This document shows positions 8,295 to 16,316 of a DNA stretch of 21,047 nucleotides, piece by piece (the stretch's first letter is position 1; every line of letters starts with the position of its first letter). Source of the DNA: an uncultured Streptococcus sp. Its GTDB lineage: Bacteria; Bacillota; Bacilli; Lactobacillales; Streptococcaceae. The stretch covers positions 1 through 21,047 of the forward strand of contig CAJZGQ010000005.1 in NCBI GenBank assembly GCA_916048115.1. Reading direction: 5' to 3'. The notes under the pieces are model-generated. The model did not search any database and was not told the DNA's origin. It saw only the letters and a program-made list of their open reading frames with translations. Position numbers and translations under genes: made by a program.

Positions 8295-8323
8295 CTGAAA
8301 ATGTAAAAATATTTGGAGTCGTG

Positions 8324-8551
8324 ATGTTAAATAAATTATTGTCCTTATATTTACAAAGTTTAGTGACGACAACGATTTTAGTTGGGATCGCTTCTTGTAT
8401 TTGGATTGGCTACCGTGCCCTTAAGAAGAAAGATAAAACAGCCAAGCAACGTCAAGCCCATTTGTATGATATCCTCTTAATTGATATCATGACGATTCCT
8501 ATTTTAACCTTTGCGGTCATAGGGATTTTGTTTATCTTTCAAGCACGATAA
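8324..8551 (+). CDS. DUF4059 family small membrane protein
   Basis: The 75-aa product has two hydrophobic helices (about residues 8-29 and 50-72) separated by a strongly basic loop (RALKKKDKTAKQRQ, 31-44), which suggests a hairpin membrane protein with the loop in the cytoplasm. It matches the streptococcal DUF4059 family as I recall it, which sits immediately upstream of trxB in S. pneumoniae too. GGAG precedes ATG 8324; a TTG at 8288 in the same frame lies at the terminator and is not a credible start. Function is unknown. Conserved adjacency to the ABC genes and trxB suggests a role near thiol or amino-acid uptake, but that is only guilt by association. Confidence 0.82.
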   Translation: MLNKLLSLYLQSLVTTTILVGIASCIWIGYRALKKKDKTAKQRQAHLYDILLIDIMTIPILTFAVIGILFIFQAR

Positions 8552-8580
8552 TTGCAAAAAGGCCGTGATAGAATTATAAT
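8552..8580 (+). promoter_or_regulatory. Promoter of trxB
   Basis: TTGCAA (8552-8557), a 17-base spacer and TATAAT (8575-8580). It begins one base after the DUF4059 stop and gives trxB its own strong sigma-A type promoter. Confidence 0.78.
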
Positions 8581-8609
8581 GGTTACAACGAAACAGAAAG
8601 AGGTTGAGT

Positions 8610-9521
8610 ATGTTTGATACAGTGATTATTGGAGCAGGTCCTGCAGGGATGACTGCTGCCCTTTATGCAGCACGAAGCAATTTAAAAGTCGCATTAATTG
8701 AGAGAGGGATTCCAGGCGGTCAAATGAACAATACGTCTGACATTGAAAACTATCCTGGCTATGCCAATATTAGTGGCCCAGACTTGGCTGAAAAAATGTT
8801 CGAGCCTTTGGAAAATCTTGGTGTGGAACATTTGTTTGGTCAGGTAGAGCGCATCGAAGACCACGGAGCAACCAAAAAGATTGTCACAGATGATGGGGAA
8901 TTTGAAGCTAAAACCGTTGTGATTGCCACAGGGTCTAACCACCGTTCATTGAATGTCCCTGGTGAAGAAGAGCTGAATAGTAGAGGGGTTTCCTACTGTG
9001 CTGTTTGTGATGGAGCTTTCTTTAGAGACGAGGATCTCTTGGTCGTTGGTGGAGGTGATTCTGCGGTAGAAGAAGCTGTCTTTTTGACTCAGTTTGCAAA
9101 AACAGTGACCATTGCCCATCGTCGTGATCAATTGCGTGCTCAAAAAGTTCTTCAAGACCGTGCCTTTGCCAATGATAAAATTCATTTTGCTTGGAATACG
9201 GTTGTTGAAGAAATTAAGGGTGAACAAAAAGTAACGTCTGTCCTTTTAAAAGATGTGAAGACAGGAGAGGTTAGAGAGCAAGCCTTCGGTGGTGTCTTTA
9301 TCTATGTCGGTTTAGATCCTGTCAGTGATTTTGCGACAGAACTTGGTATTTTAGATGAAAATGGCTGGGTGGTCACGGATGATCATATGAGAACCACAGT
9401 CCCAGGTATTTTTGCGGTTGGCGATGTTCGTCAAAAAGATTTGCGTCAAGTGACGACAGCAGTCGGAGACGGTGCGATTGCTGGCCAAGAAGTTTATAAA
9501 TATATCACAGAAAACTTTTAA
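8610..9521 (+). CDS. trxB: Thioredoxin-disulfide reductase
   Basis: TrxB passes electrons from NADPH through FAD and a redox-active cysteine pair to thioredoxin in the cytosol. The 303-aa protein is the normal low-molecular-weight form. It has the FAD-binding GAGPAG (8-13), the active-site pair CAVC (Cys130, Cys133), the NADPH-binding GGGDSA (147-152), and the second FAD motif FAVGDVR near residue 270. ATG 8610 is chosen because the protein then begins directly with the FAD-binding strand and AAAGAGG lies upstream; a TTG two codons earlier is less likely. It has its own promoter and terminator, so it is probably mainly monocistronic. Confidence 0.97.
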   Translation: MFDTVIIGAGPAGMTAALYAARSNLKVALIERGIPGGQMNNTSDIENYPGYANISGPDLAEKMFEPLENLGVEHLFGQVERIEDHGATKKIVTDDGEFEAKTVVIATGSNHRSLNVPGEEELNSRGVSYCAVCDGAFFRDEDLLVVGGGDSAVEEAVFLTQFAKTVTIAHRRDQLRAQKVLQDRAFANDKIHFAWNTVVEEIKGEQKVTSVLLKDVKTGEVREQAFGGVFIYVGLDPVSDFATELGILDENGWVVTDDHMRTTVPGIFAVGDVRQKDLRQVTTAVGDGAIAGQEVYKYITENF

Positions 9522-9524
9522 TCC

Positions 9525-9557
9525 AAAAAATCTGAGCTTCCTGTCTCAGATTTTTTT
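9525..9557 (+). terminator. Rho-independent terminator of trxB
   Basis: AAAAAATCTGAG (9525-9536) pairs with CTCAGATTTTTT (9545-9556) over an 8-base loop, with a T run; it starts within 5 bases of the trxB stop. The flanking A run would allow some minus-strand function. Confidence 0.9.
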
Positions 9558-9592
9558 CATGCTTTCCTTTCAGTATTCAATAGAGCTGAAAT

Positions 9593-9602
9593 GTGCTATA
9601 AT
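9593..9602 (+). promoter_or_regulatory. Extended -10 promoter of pncB-nadE
   Basis: TGCTATAAT (9594-9602) is a perfect extended -10; the -35 is poor. Transcription would start about 9609, leaving a leader of roughly 50 bases before ATG 9660. I see no known riboswitch in the leader. Confidence 0.65.
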
Positions 9603-9659
9603 GGTACTAATTTTATGGTAGGAATTCATAGAACAAATCTAAAAAAAAGAGGTATTCAT

Positions 9660-11120
9660 ATGTATCCAGATGACAGTTTAACCTTGCATACTGATTTATA
9701 CCAAATCAACATGATGCAGGTCTATTTTGATCAAGGTATCCACAATAAACATGCTGTATTTGAAGTGTATTTTCGTCAACAGCCTTTTAAAAACGGCTAT
9801 GCTGTATTTGCTGGCTTAGAGCGAATTGTGAAATATTTGGAAAACTTGAGTTTTTCTGAGAGCGATATTGCCTATTTAGAGTCACTTGGTTATCATGGAG
9901 CCTTCTTGGAATATCTCCGTGATCTTAAGTTGGAACTGACAGTACGCTCGGCTCAAGAAGGTGACTTAGTTTTTGCCAATGAACCAATTGTCCAGGTCGA
10001 AGGCCCTCTGGCTCAGTGTCAATTGGTGGAAACAGCCCTTTTGAATATCGTCAACTTTCAAACCTTGATAGCCACAAAAGCTGCTCGTATTCGTTCAGTC
10101 ATTGAAGATGAGCCTTTGATGGAATTTGGAACCCGTCGTGCGCAAGAAATGGATGCTGCTATTTGGGGAACTCGTGCAGCAGTCATCGGAGGTGCTAATG
10201 GGACTAGTAATGTTCGAGCAGGAAAACTCTTTGGAATCCCAGTTTTAGGAACCCATGCCCATTCTCTTGTGCAAGTATATGGGAATGACTATCAAGCCTT
10301 TAAAGCTTATGCGGAAACCCATAAAGATTGTGTCTTCCTCGTCGATACCTATGATACGCTTCGTATTGGGGTACCAGCAGCTATTCAGGTAGCGCGTGAA
10401 ATGGGAGAGAAGATCAATTTCTTAGGCGTTCGGATTGATTCAGGAGATATTGCCTATATTTCTAAAAAAGTTCGCCAGCAATTAGATGAGGCTGGGTTTA
10501 CAAATGCTAAAATCTACGCTTCTAACGACTTGGATGAAAATACCATCCTCAACTTAAAAATGCAAAAAGCAAAAATTGATGTATGGGGTGTGGGAACCAA
10601 GCTCATTACAGCTTACGATCAACCAGCACTTGGGGCGGTATACAAAATTGTTTCTGTTGAAAACGAAGCAGGAGAGATGATCAATACCATCAAGCTTTCT
10701 AATAATGCAGAGAAAGTTTCTACTCCAGGTAAAAAGCAAGTCTGGCGGATTACGAGTCGTGAAAAAGGTAAGTCAGAAGGGGACTACATCACTTATGATG
10801 GAGTAGATGTTTCACAACTGACAGAACTTAAAATGTTCCATCCTACTTATACCTATATCAATAAAACGGTCCGAAACTTTGAGGCGATTCCTCTTTTAGT
10901 GGATATTTTTAAAGAGGGGCAATTGGTTTATCAACTACCACCATTATCAGAAATTCAAGAATATGCTCGTAAAAATTACGATCAATTGTGGGATGAATAC
11001 AAGCGTGTCCTCAATCCACAGCATTACCCAGTTGACTTGGCAAAAGATATTTGGCAGGATAAGATGGATCTAATCGAGGAAATGCGTAACAAGGCCAATG
11101 GAGAAGGAGAAGCAAAATGA
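9660..11120 (+). CDS. pncB: Nicotinate phosphoribosyltransferase
   Basis: PncB joins nicotinate with PRPP, driven by ATP, to make nicotinate mononucleotide: the entry step of NAD salvage in streptococci, which generally cannot make NAD de novo. From ATG 9660 the protein is 486 aa, typical of the firmicute form. Family signatures include the start [11 protein letters not shown] (9-19), [12 protein letters not shown] (156-167), GGANGTSN (177-184), GTHAHS (197-202) and the phosphoribosyl-site region RIDSGD around residue 260. AGAGGT precedes ATG 9660; an in-frame ATG at 9591 overlaps the -10 and is rejected. The stop overlaps nadE as ATGA, so two enzymes of the same pathway are translationally coupled. 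Confidence 0.96.
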   Translation: MYPDDSLTLHTDLYQINMMQVYFDQGIHNKHAVFEVYFRQQPFKNGYAVFAGLERIVKYLENLSFSESDIAYLESLGYHGAFLEYLRDLKLELTVRSAQEGDLVFANEPIVQVEGPLAQCQLVETALLNIVNFQTLIATKAARIRSVIEDEPLMEFGTRRAQEMDAAIWGTRAAVIGGANGTSNVRAGKLFGIPVLGTHAHSLVQVYGNDYQAFKAYAETHKDCVFLVDTYDTLRIGVPAAIQVAREMGEKINFLGVRIDSGDIAYISKKVRQQLDEAGFTNAKIYASNDLDENTILNLKMQKAKIDVWGVGTKLITAYDQPALGAVYKIVSVENEAGEMINTIKLSNNAEKVSTPGKKQVWRITSREKGKSEGDYITYDGVDVSQLTELKMFHPTYTYINKTVRNFEAIPLLVDIFKEGQLVYQLPPLSEIQEYARKNYDQLWDEYKRVLNPQHYPVDLAKDIWQDKMDLIEEMRNKANGEGEAK

Positions 11121-11941
11121 GTTTGCAAGAAGAGATTATCCAACAATTGGGTGTCAAGCCTAGCATTGATCCTCAGGAAGAGATTCGCCGCTCGGTTGAT
11201 TTCTTAAAAAGATATCTAAAAAAACATCCCTTCTTGAAAACATTTGTATTAGGGATCTCAGGAGGACAAGATTCAACTCTTGCTGGACGATTAGCTCAAT
11301 TGGCCATGGAAGAAATGCGCGCAGAAACAGGAGATGCCTCCTATCAATTTATTGCCGTTCGTCTTCCTTATGGGGTACAGGCAGATGAAGCAGATGCACA
11401 AAAAGCATTGGCCTTTATCCAGCCTGATGTTAGCCTGGTTGTGAATATCAAGGAGTCTGCTGACGAAATGGTACGAGCAGTAGAAGCGACTGGAACAGAG
11501 GTTTCTGATTTTAACAAAGGCAATATTAAGGCTCGCAGTCGCATGATTGCTCAGTATGCTTTAGCAGGTGCGCGGAGTGGAGCCGTTATTGGGACGGACC
11601 ATGCAGCGGAAAACATTACAGGTTTCTTCACAAAGTTTGGAGATGGTGGTGCAGATATTTTGCCCCTTTTCCGTTTGAATAAACGCCAAGGAAAACAATT
11701 GCTTAAGGCCTTAGGAGCCGATCCTGTTCTTTATGAGAAAATCCCAACAGCAGATTTGGAAGAAGAAAAACCAGGAATAGCAGATGAAGTAGCGCTGGGT
11801 GTCACCTATAATGAAATCGATGATTACCTAGAAGGCAAACAAGTGAACCCAGAAGCTCAAGCCACTATTGAAAAATGGTGGTACAAAGGCCAACACAAAC
11901 GCCACTTGCCAATCACAGTATTTGATCATTTTTGGGAGTAA
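11117..11941 (+). CDS. nadE: Ammonia-dependent NAD+ synthetase
   Basis: NadE amidates deamido-NAD to NAD+ with ATP and ammonia, the last step of the route that PncB starts. The 274-aa protein is the short form without a glutaminase domain. It has the ATP-pyrophosphatase P-loop SGGQDST (48-54), [20 protein letters not shown] (159-178) for substrate and Mg binding, and the basic LNKRQGKQL segment after it. ATG 11117 overlaps the pncB stop by four bases and AAGGAG lies just upstream. The middle step (nicotinate-nucleotide adenylyltransferase, NadD) is not encoded in this window. Confidence 0.97.
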   Translation: MSLQEEIIQQLGVKPSIDPQEEIRRSVDFLKRYLKKHPFLKTFVLGISGGQDSTLAGRLAQLAMEEMRAETGDASYQFIAVRLPYGVQADEADAQKALAFIQPDVSLVVNIKESADEMVRAVEATGTEVSDFNKGNIKARSRMIAQYALAGARSGAVIGTDHAAENITGFFTKFGDGGADILPLFRLNKRQGKQLLKALGADPVLYEKIPTADLEEEKPGIADEVALGVTYNEIDDYLEGKQVNPEAQATIEKWWYKGQHKRHLPITVFDHFWE

Positions 11942-11963
11942 AAAGGTCCAGTGGACCTTTTTA
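11940..11963 (+). terminator. Rho-independent terminator of pncB-nadE
   Basis: AAAAAGGTCCA and TGGACCTTTTT form a perfect 11-bp palindrome around a single G, beginning in the nadE stop codon. The symmetric A and T runs make it bidirectional in principle; the one-base centre means the innermost pairs must open. Confidence 0.85.
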
Positions 11964-11981
11964 GCCCGAGTCTTAAAATAG

Positions 11982-12033
11982 GAGAACGAGGTAGAAATCG
12001 GTAACTCGTAGAGTTCGATTTCGTAGTCTTCTC
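11982..12033 (+). repeat. Palindromic intergenic repeat, diverged middle copy
   Basis: GAAATCG (11994-12000) pairs with CGATTTC (12016-12022), enclosing AACTC (12003-12007) and GAGTT (12011-12015). The core is the same as in the two copies at the window ends. The outer arms are different in sequence but still pair: GAGAA (11982-11986) with TTCTC (12029-12033). The inner stem has C-G where the end copies have T-A, a compensatory change. Confidence 0.75.
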
Positions 12034-12060
12034 ACCATACAATATTGTGAAAAGCATCAA

Positions 12061-12093
12061 AAAGAAGGGCGGTTTCATCCGTCCTTTTCTTTT
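12061..12093 (+). terminator. Second Rho-independent terminator after nadE
   Basis: AAAGAAGGGCGG (12061-12072) pairs with CCGTCCTTTTCTTT (12079-12092) over loop TTTCAT, with one G-T pair. It lies about 100 bases beyond the first terminator with no coding sequence between them, only the palindromic repeat. Confidence 0.8.
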
Positions 12094-12106
12094 ATATTAA
12101 AGTAAC

Positions 12107-12127
12107 CAACTTGCAAAGTTCAAGTTG
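12107..12127. promoter_or_regulatory. Inverted repeat, candidate operator ahead of the GNAT gene
   Basis: CAACTTG (12107-12113) and CAAGTTG (12121-12127) are perfect inverted arms with a 7-base centre. A TATATT (12093-12098) just upstream could be a -10, which would put the repeat at about +2 to +22, a usual repressor position. The binding protein is unknown; a 5' leader hairpin is the alternative. Confidence 0.45.
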
Positions 12128-12153
12128 CATGAAAAAATGAAGGGAGACAACAT

Positions 12154-12663
12154 ATGAATCATCTTGGTAGTCTTGTCATGAAGACAGAACAGTTATACTT
12201 GAGGCCTTTCGTTTTGGAGGATGCACCAGCGATGTTTGAAAATTGGGCTTCTGATCCTGAAACCCTGAACTATGTCACCTGGGATGCCCATGCATCTTCT
12301 GAGAGAACCAGAGAATCGATCAAAAGATGGATCGAACAGTATCGTAAACCAGATACTTATAAATGGGCGATCTGTTTGAAAACATCACCGGATCAGGTAA
12401 TTGGAGATATTAGTGTGGTTTCTCAAGACCAGGAAAGTCAATCATGCGAGCTAGGTTATATCCTTGGCAAGAAATTCTGGGGGCAGGGATTCATGACAGA
12501 AGCCGTCATAGCTGTTTTGGCTTTCTTATTGAACGAAGTCGGATTTAAAGAAATCAAAGCCACTTATGTCAGTTTAAATCCTGCCTCAGGGAAAGTCATG
12601 GAAAAGGCAGGAATGCAGTATGTAGAAACCATCCCTCATGCCATTCAACGCAAAGGATATTGA
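12154..12663 (+). CDS. GNAT family N-acetyltransferase (RimJ/RimL type), possibly short at the C-terminus
   Basis: This predicted acetyl-CoA-dependent acetyltransferase (169 aa) is of the RimJ/RimL-like group that modifies protein N-termini or small amines; the substrate cannot be told. It shows the family start (TEQLYLRPF, 11-19), the SDPE segment (33-36), and the acetyl-CoA loop around KKFWGQGFMTEA (106-117). NPASGKVMEKAGM (142-154) is the usual helix-turn before the last strands. The protein stops right after QRKGY, whereas relatives I recall continue about 10-20 residues through a final beta strand, so the end may be lost. AAGGGAG before ATG 12154 supports that start; ATG 12178 is the alternative. 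It appears to be a single-gene unit, perhaps controlled by the inverted repeat at 12107-12127. Confidence 0.85.
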   Translation: MNHLGSLVMKTEQLYLRPFVLEDAPAMFENWASDPETLNYVTWDAHASSERTRESIKRWIEQYRKPDTYKWAICLKTSPDQVIGDISVVSQDQESQSCELGYILGKKFWGQGFMTEAVIAVLAFLLNEVGFKEIKATYVSLNPASGKVMEKAGMQYVETIPHAIQRKGY

Positions 12664-12690
12664 TGGGATAAAATCATCTATTCTATACAG

Positions 12691-12715
12691 AATCCCTCTC
12701 TATAGGGTGATTTTT
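12691..12715 (+). terminator. Weak terminator after the GNAT gene
   Basis: AATCCCT (12691-12697) can pair with AGGGTGATT (12704-12712) with a bulge, followed by a T run (12711-12715). Short and imperfect. Confidence 0.4.
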
Positions 12716-12717
12716 AC

Positions 12718-12745
12718 TTGAAGATTCTGCTCAAAGGATTATAAT
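12718..12745 (+). promoter_or_regulatory. Promoter of pepC
   Basis: TTGAAG (12718-12723), a 16-base spacer and TATAAT (12740-12745). AAGGAG follows before ATG 12773. Confidence 0.7.
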
Positions 12746-12772
12746 AGTAAATAACGAAAAAAGGAGATTGCT

Positions 12773-14107
12773 ATGTCAGAATTAACGAAAGAATTTACAG
12801 ACCAGCTCTATGCTAATTATGAAGCAAATGTGAAATATGCTGCTCTTGAAAATGCTGTTACCCACAATGGGATCCATGCATCGCTTGAAACGCGCAAGAG
12901 TGCAGTAGAAAATACACCAGTTTTTTCACTTGATTTGACCAAGGATAAGGTGACAAACCAAAAAGCATCTGGGCGTTGTTGGATGTTTGCGGCTTTAAAT
13001 ACCTTCCGTCACAAGATGATTTCAAGCTTCCAATTGGAGGATTTTGAATTGTCTCAAGCACATACTTTCTTTTGGGATAAGTATGAAAAATCAAACTGGT
13101 TTTTGGAGCAAGTGATTGCTACAGCAGACCAAGAATTGACCAGCCGTAAGGTGGCTTTTCTCCTACAAACCCCACAACAAGATGGCGGTCAATGGGATAT
13201 GGTGGTATCCCTCTTTGAGAAATACGGGGTGGTTCCAAAATCAGTTTATCCAGAATCGATTTCTTCAAGCAATAGTCGGGAATTGAACACCTACCTCAAT
13301 AAACTCTTGCGTCAAGATGCGCAAATCTTGCGTGATTTGATTCACTCAGGCGCAGATAGTGAGGCAGTTGCGAGCAAGAAACAAGCGCTGTTGCAAGAAA
13401 TTTTTAACTTCTTGGCTATGTCTTTAGGATTGCCTCCACGTGAATTTGACTTTTCATACCGTGATAAGGACAACCAATTCCATAGTGAAAGTGGCTTAAC
13501 TCCACAAAGCTTCTACAAAAAATATGTAGACCTTCAATTAGACGATTACGTCTCTATTATCAATGCCCCAACTACAGACAAGCCATATGGAAAATCTTAC
13601 ACCGTAGATATGCTGGGCAATGTTGTTGGTAGCCGTCCAGTCCGCTACCTAAATGTTCCAATGGATCGATTGAAAGAATTAGCCATTGCTCAAATGAAAG
13701 CAGGAGAAACTGTCTGGTTTGGTTCAGATGTAGGCCAAGTCAGCAACCGTAAAGCCGGAATCCTGGCAACAGATGTCTACGATTTTGAAGCAGGTATGGA
13801 CATTCATTTGACACAAGACAAGGCGGGTCGCTTGGACTATGCAGAAAGTCTCATGACACACGCTATGGTCTTGACAGGGGTTGATTTAGACGAAGCAGGT
13901 CAGTCGCGTAAATGGAAGGTTGAAAATTCATGGGGGGACAAGGTCGGTACAGATGGTTACTTTGTGGCTTCTGATGCTTGGATGGATGAATATACCTACC
14001 AAATTGTGGTTCGTAAAGAATTCCTAACACCAGACGAATTAGCAGCCTATGAAGCAGAACCAATTGTCCTAGCACCGTGGGATCCAATGGGAGCTTTAGC
14101 AAAATAA
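12773..14107 (+). CDS. pepC: Aminopeptidase C (bleomycin hydrolase family)
   Basis: PepC is a cytosolic cysteine aminopeptidase (family C1B) that trims amino acids from peptides, useful to peptide-feeding oral streptococci. The 444-aa protein has normal length and the papain-like catalytic triad: Cys69 in GRCWMFA, His363 in MTHAMVLTG and Asn385 in VENSWGD. The oxyanion Gln is in TNQKASGRC (61-69). The C-terminus ends in PWDPMGALAK, the tail that in this family reaches into the active site and makes the enzyme an exopeptidase. AAGGAG precedes ATG 12773. The gene has its own promoter and terminator and converges on pbp1A. Confidence 0.97.
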   Translation: MSELTKEFTDQLYANYEANVKYAALENAVTHNGIHASLETRKSAVENTPVFSLDLTKDKVTNQKASGRCWMFAALNTFRHKMISSFQLEDFELSQAHTFFWDKYEKSNWFLEQVIATADQELTSRKVAFLLQTPQQDGGQWDMVVSLFEKYGVVPKSVYPESISSSNSRELNTYLNKLLRQDAQILRDLIHSGADSEAVASKKQALLQEIFNFLAMSLGLPPREFDFSYRDKDNQFHSESGLTPQSFYKKYVDLQLDDYVSIINAPTTDKPYGKSYTVDMLGNVVGSRPVRYLNVPMDRLKELAIAQMKAGETVWFGSDVGQVSNRKAGILATDVYDFEAGMDIHLTQDKAGRLDYAESLMTHAMVLTGVDLDEAGQSRKWKVENSWGDKVGTDGYFVASDAWMDEYTYQIVVRKEFLTPDELAAYEAEPIVLAPWDPMGALAK

Positions 14108-14114
14108 TCAATCC

Positions 14115-14138
14115 AAAAGAGCCCTTGGGCTCTTTTTT
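14115..14138 (+). terminator. Rho-independent terminator of pepC
   Basis: AAAAGAGCCC (14115-14124) and GGGCTCTTTT (14127-14136) pair over TT, with a T run. The symmetric A run could also stop minus-strand transcripts that pass the pbp1A terminator. Confidence 0.9.
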
Positions 14139-14149
14139 GTCCTCTAAAA

Positions 14150-14191
14150 AACAAAAAAGTTCACAGGAAGGATGGTCCTTGCTGTGAACTA
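14150..14191 (-). terminator. Rho-independent terminator of recU-pbp1A
   Basis: On the minus strand AGTTCACAGCAAGGA pairs with TCCTTCCTGTGAACT (one C-C mismatch), followed by TTTTTTG. It starts about 8 bases beyond the pbp1A stop, so convergent pepC and pbp1A each have their own terminator back to back. Confidence 0.88.
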
Positions 14192-14198
14192 GAATATA

Positions 14199-16316
14199 TT
14201 ATTCGTTATGATTGTTAGAGTCTTGTGAAGAAGTCTCAGTTGGCTTAGATGGATTTTCTTCGCTAGAAGAGCTTGAAGAAGATTCTTCAGTAGAGGATTC
14301 TTCAGTTGAATAACTTGGTTCATAGTAGTAGTTATTGTAATTATTCTTACCATTGTTTAAATAGAGGTAAGAACCATTTCGATAAAGACCACTAGGTTGC
14401 GTCCAGTCCGTATGACCGGAATTATTATTATTTGCAAGATAGAGCATCATTTGACGATAAACATCAGTTGCAACCTGCCTTCCATTATCCAATACTGGTG
14501 TTAATCGATTTGAATAACCAGTCCAGACGGCCATAGAATACTCCGGAGTATAGCCGACAAATGATTCATCTGGCATTACAATACTTGAATAACTTGAGTT
14601 CTTTGTTAATTTGTTTAATTCATTGTCAGAGTAATTTGAAGTACCGGTCTTCCCAGCTTGGTAAACTCCTGAAATAGCCGCATTTGTACCAATACCAGAC
14701 ATGAGGACTGTCTTCATCATATCAGTCATCATGTAGGCCGTCGTCGCTTTCATAGCGCGGGTTCCTTCAGAATCAAACTCTTTAGTCGTTCCATCACTAA
14801 AGACGACTCGGTTAACGTAGCTTGGTTTATAATAGGTACCACCATTTGCAAAAGCCGCATAGGCAGCAGCCATTTTTTCACTGCTGGCTCCGTATTTGTT
14901 GCTCGAATCACTAGTGTTACTTGAGATGGCATTCGCGTAAACCATTTCGGGATAGTCGATTCCTAACCCATTTAGGAATTTCTTAGCTTTTTTAAGGCCA
15001 ACTTTTTCAAGTGCTTTGACCGCAGGAACGTTCCGAGATTGTTGGATCGCATAGGTCATGGTAATGCTACCATAGTAAGAACGGTCCCAGTTGTAAAACG
15101 GTGTTGATGAATGAGGGAAATTGTATGGCTCATCTGTGATCGTAGCGGCAGTAGAAGTGTATTCCTCATGCTCGAGAGCAGGTGCATAGTCTGAAATCGG
15201 CTTCATAGTTGATCCCCAATCGCGATTAGTTTCAACCGCTTGGTTGGTACCAAAGGAAACATTGCTAGATTGGTGACGAGAACCGAGTTGGGCAACAACT
15301 TTACCAGTATTGACATCGATAACTGTTGAAGCTACTTGTAATTCATCATCCGGGTAGTTGACATATTCATCTGTGTTGTAGATATCCCACAATTTCTTTT
15401 GCGCTTCGGTGTCAACATTTGTATAAACATCCATTCCAGTTGTGAGCAAATTGTAACCTGTTTCTTCTTCAACTTGCTCGATCACTTCTTTCAGGTAATT
15501 ATCCATATAGGCTGGGTAACTGCTTGAAGAACTAAGACTTTGCAGACCATCTGTAACAGGTGTATTGACTGCCGCTTCGTATTGTTTGTTAGAAATGGTC
15601 TTCATCTCAAGCATTTCTTTTAATACTAAGTTTCGGCGTTGTTGTGCTGCTTCAGGGTGGGAGTATGGATCGTATTGATTTGGTGCTTGGGGCATCCCCG
15701 CAAGGAGTGCCAATTGAGGGAGCGAAAGATCTTTTAGATCTTTCCCGTAGTAACTTTTTGCAGCGGTCTGCATTCCGTAGTTCCCATTCGCCATAAATAC
15801 TTTATTGACGTAATAGGTCAAGATTTCTTGTTTGGTTGCTTTCTTTTCCAGTTGAGTTGCCAACCAAGCTTCTTGGATCTTACGAGAGAGGGTACGGTCA
15901 GAGGCCGAGGTGGAGAAATAAGTTAATTTAATCAATTGTTGCGTCAAGGTTGACCCACCTTGACTTCCTCCTCGCAAGTTGTGAAGGAAGGAACCGCCGA
16001 TCCGAATAATATCGACCCCACGGTGATTGAAGAAACGGTGGTCTTCAATCGCTACGATAGCATTGACCAAATCAGTAGGGATTTCATTGGCTGAGACATT
16101 GATTCGTTTCTCAGCCCCCAAATCTGCGATCAAGTTATTTTGGTTGTCATAGATCTTACTAGATGTTGTTGCAACCAAATCTTTTTCAGATAAGGTTGGT
16201 GCTTTCATGGCATAATAACCAAATATCAGTCCGCCAAGGACAAATAAAAGTAAGAAAAATGAAATGGCTGCAATAGCAAGATATTTTAACCATTGAATGA
16301 CTGTTTGTTTATTCAT
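14199..16316 (-). CDS. pbp1A: Penicillin-binding protein 1A (bifunctional glycosyltransferase/transpeptidase)
   Basis: PBP1A is a class A enzyme that polymerises glycan strands from lipid II and cross-links them, mainly in peripheral wall growth. The 705-aa protein has a membrane anchor (about 12-36), a GT51 domain with catalytic Glu91 in IEDHRFF and the GGSTLTQQL motif (about 120-128), and a transpeptidase domain with STMK (Ser369), SRN (about 427) and KTGT (Lys556). The tail (about 660-705) is low-complexity Ser, Glu and Asn. All catalytic motifs are intact, with the wild-type Thr after Ser369. Shortly after KTGTSN the loop corresponding to pneumococcal TSQF reads NSSY; this is probably species variation. 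Its ATG directly follows the recU TAA, and its AGGCGG ribosome site lies inside recU, so translation is coupled. Confidence 0.97.
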   Translation of the reverse strand: MNKQTVIQWLKYLAIAAISFFLLLFVLGGLIFGYYAMKAPTLSEKDLVATTSSKIYDNQNNLIADLGAEKRINVSANEIPTDLVNAIVAIEDHRFFNHRGVDIIRIGGSFLHNLRGGSQGGSTLTQQLIKLTYFSTSASDRTLSRKIQEAWLATQLEKKATKQEILTYYVNKVFMANGNYGMQTAAKSYYGKDLKDLSLPQLALLAGMPQAPNQYDPYSHPEAAQQRRNLVLKEMLEMKTISNKQYEAAVNTPVTDGLQSLSSSSSYPAYMDNYLKEVIEQVEEETGYNLLTTGMDVYTNVDTEAQKKLWDIYNTDEYVNYPDDELQVASTVIDVNTGKVVAQLGSRHQSSNVSFGTNQAVETNRDWGSTMKPISDYAPALEHEEYTSTAATITDEPYNFPHSSTPFYNWDRSYYGSITMTYAIQQSRNVPAVKALEKVGLKKAKKFLNGLGIDYPEMVYANAISSNTSDSSNKYGASSEKMAAAYAAFANGGTYYKPSYVNRVVFSDGTTKEFDSEGTRAMKATTAYMMTDMMKTVLMSGIGTNAAISGVYQAGKTGTSNYSDNELNKLTKNSSYSSIVMPDESFVGYTPEYSMAVWTGYSNRLTPVLDNGRQVATDVYRQMMLYLANNNNSGHTDWTQPSGLYRNGSYLYLNNGKNNYNNYYYEPSYSTEESSTEESSSSSSSEENPSKPTETSSQDSNNHNE

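Noticed and set aside
9591..9659. Upstream extension of PncB to ATG 9591
   Set aside because: Overlaps the TATAAT element; ATG 9660 has AGAGGT and gives the conserved start.
9609..9659. Possible riboswitch in the pncB leader
   Set aside because: The leader is only about 50 bases with no strong stems or known NAD-related motif.
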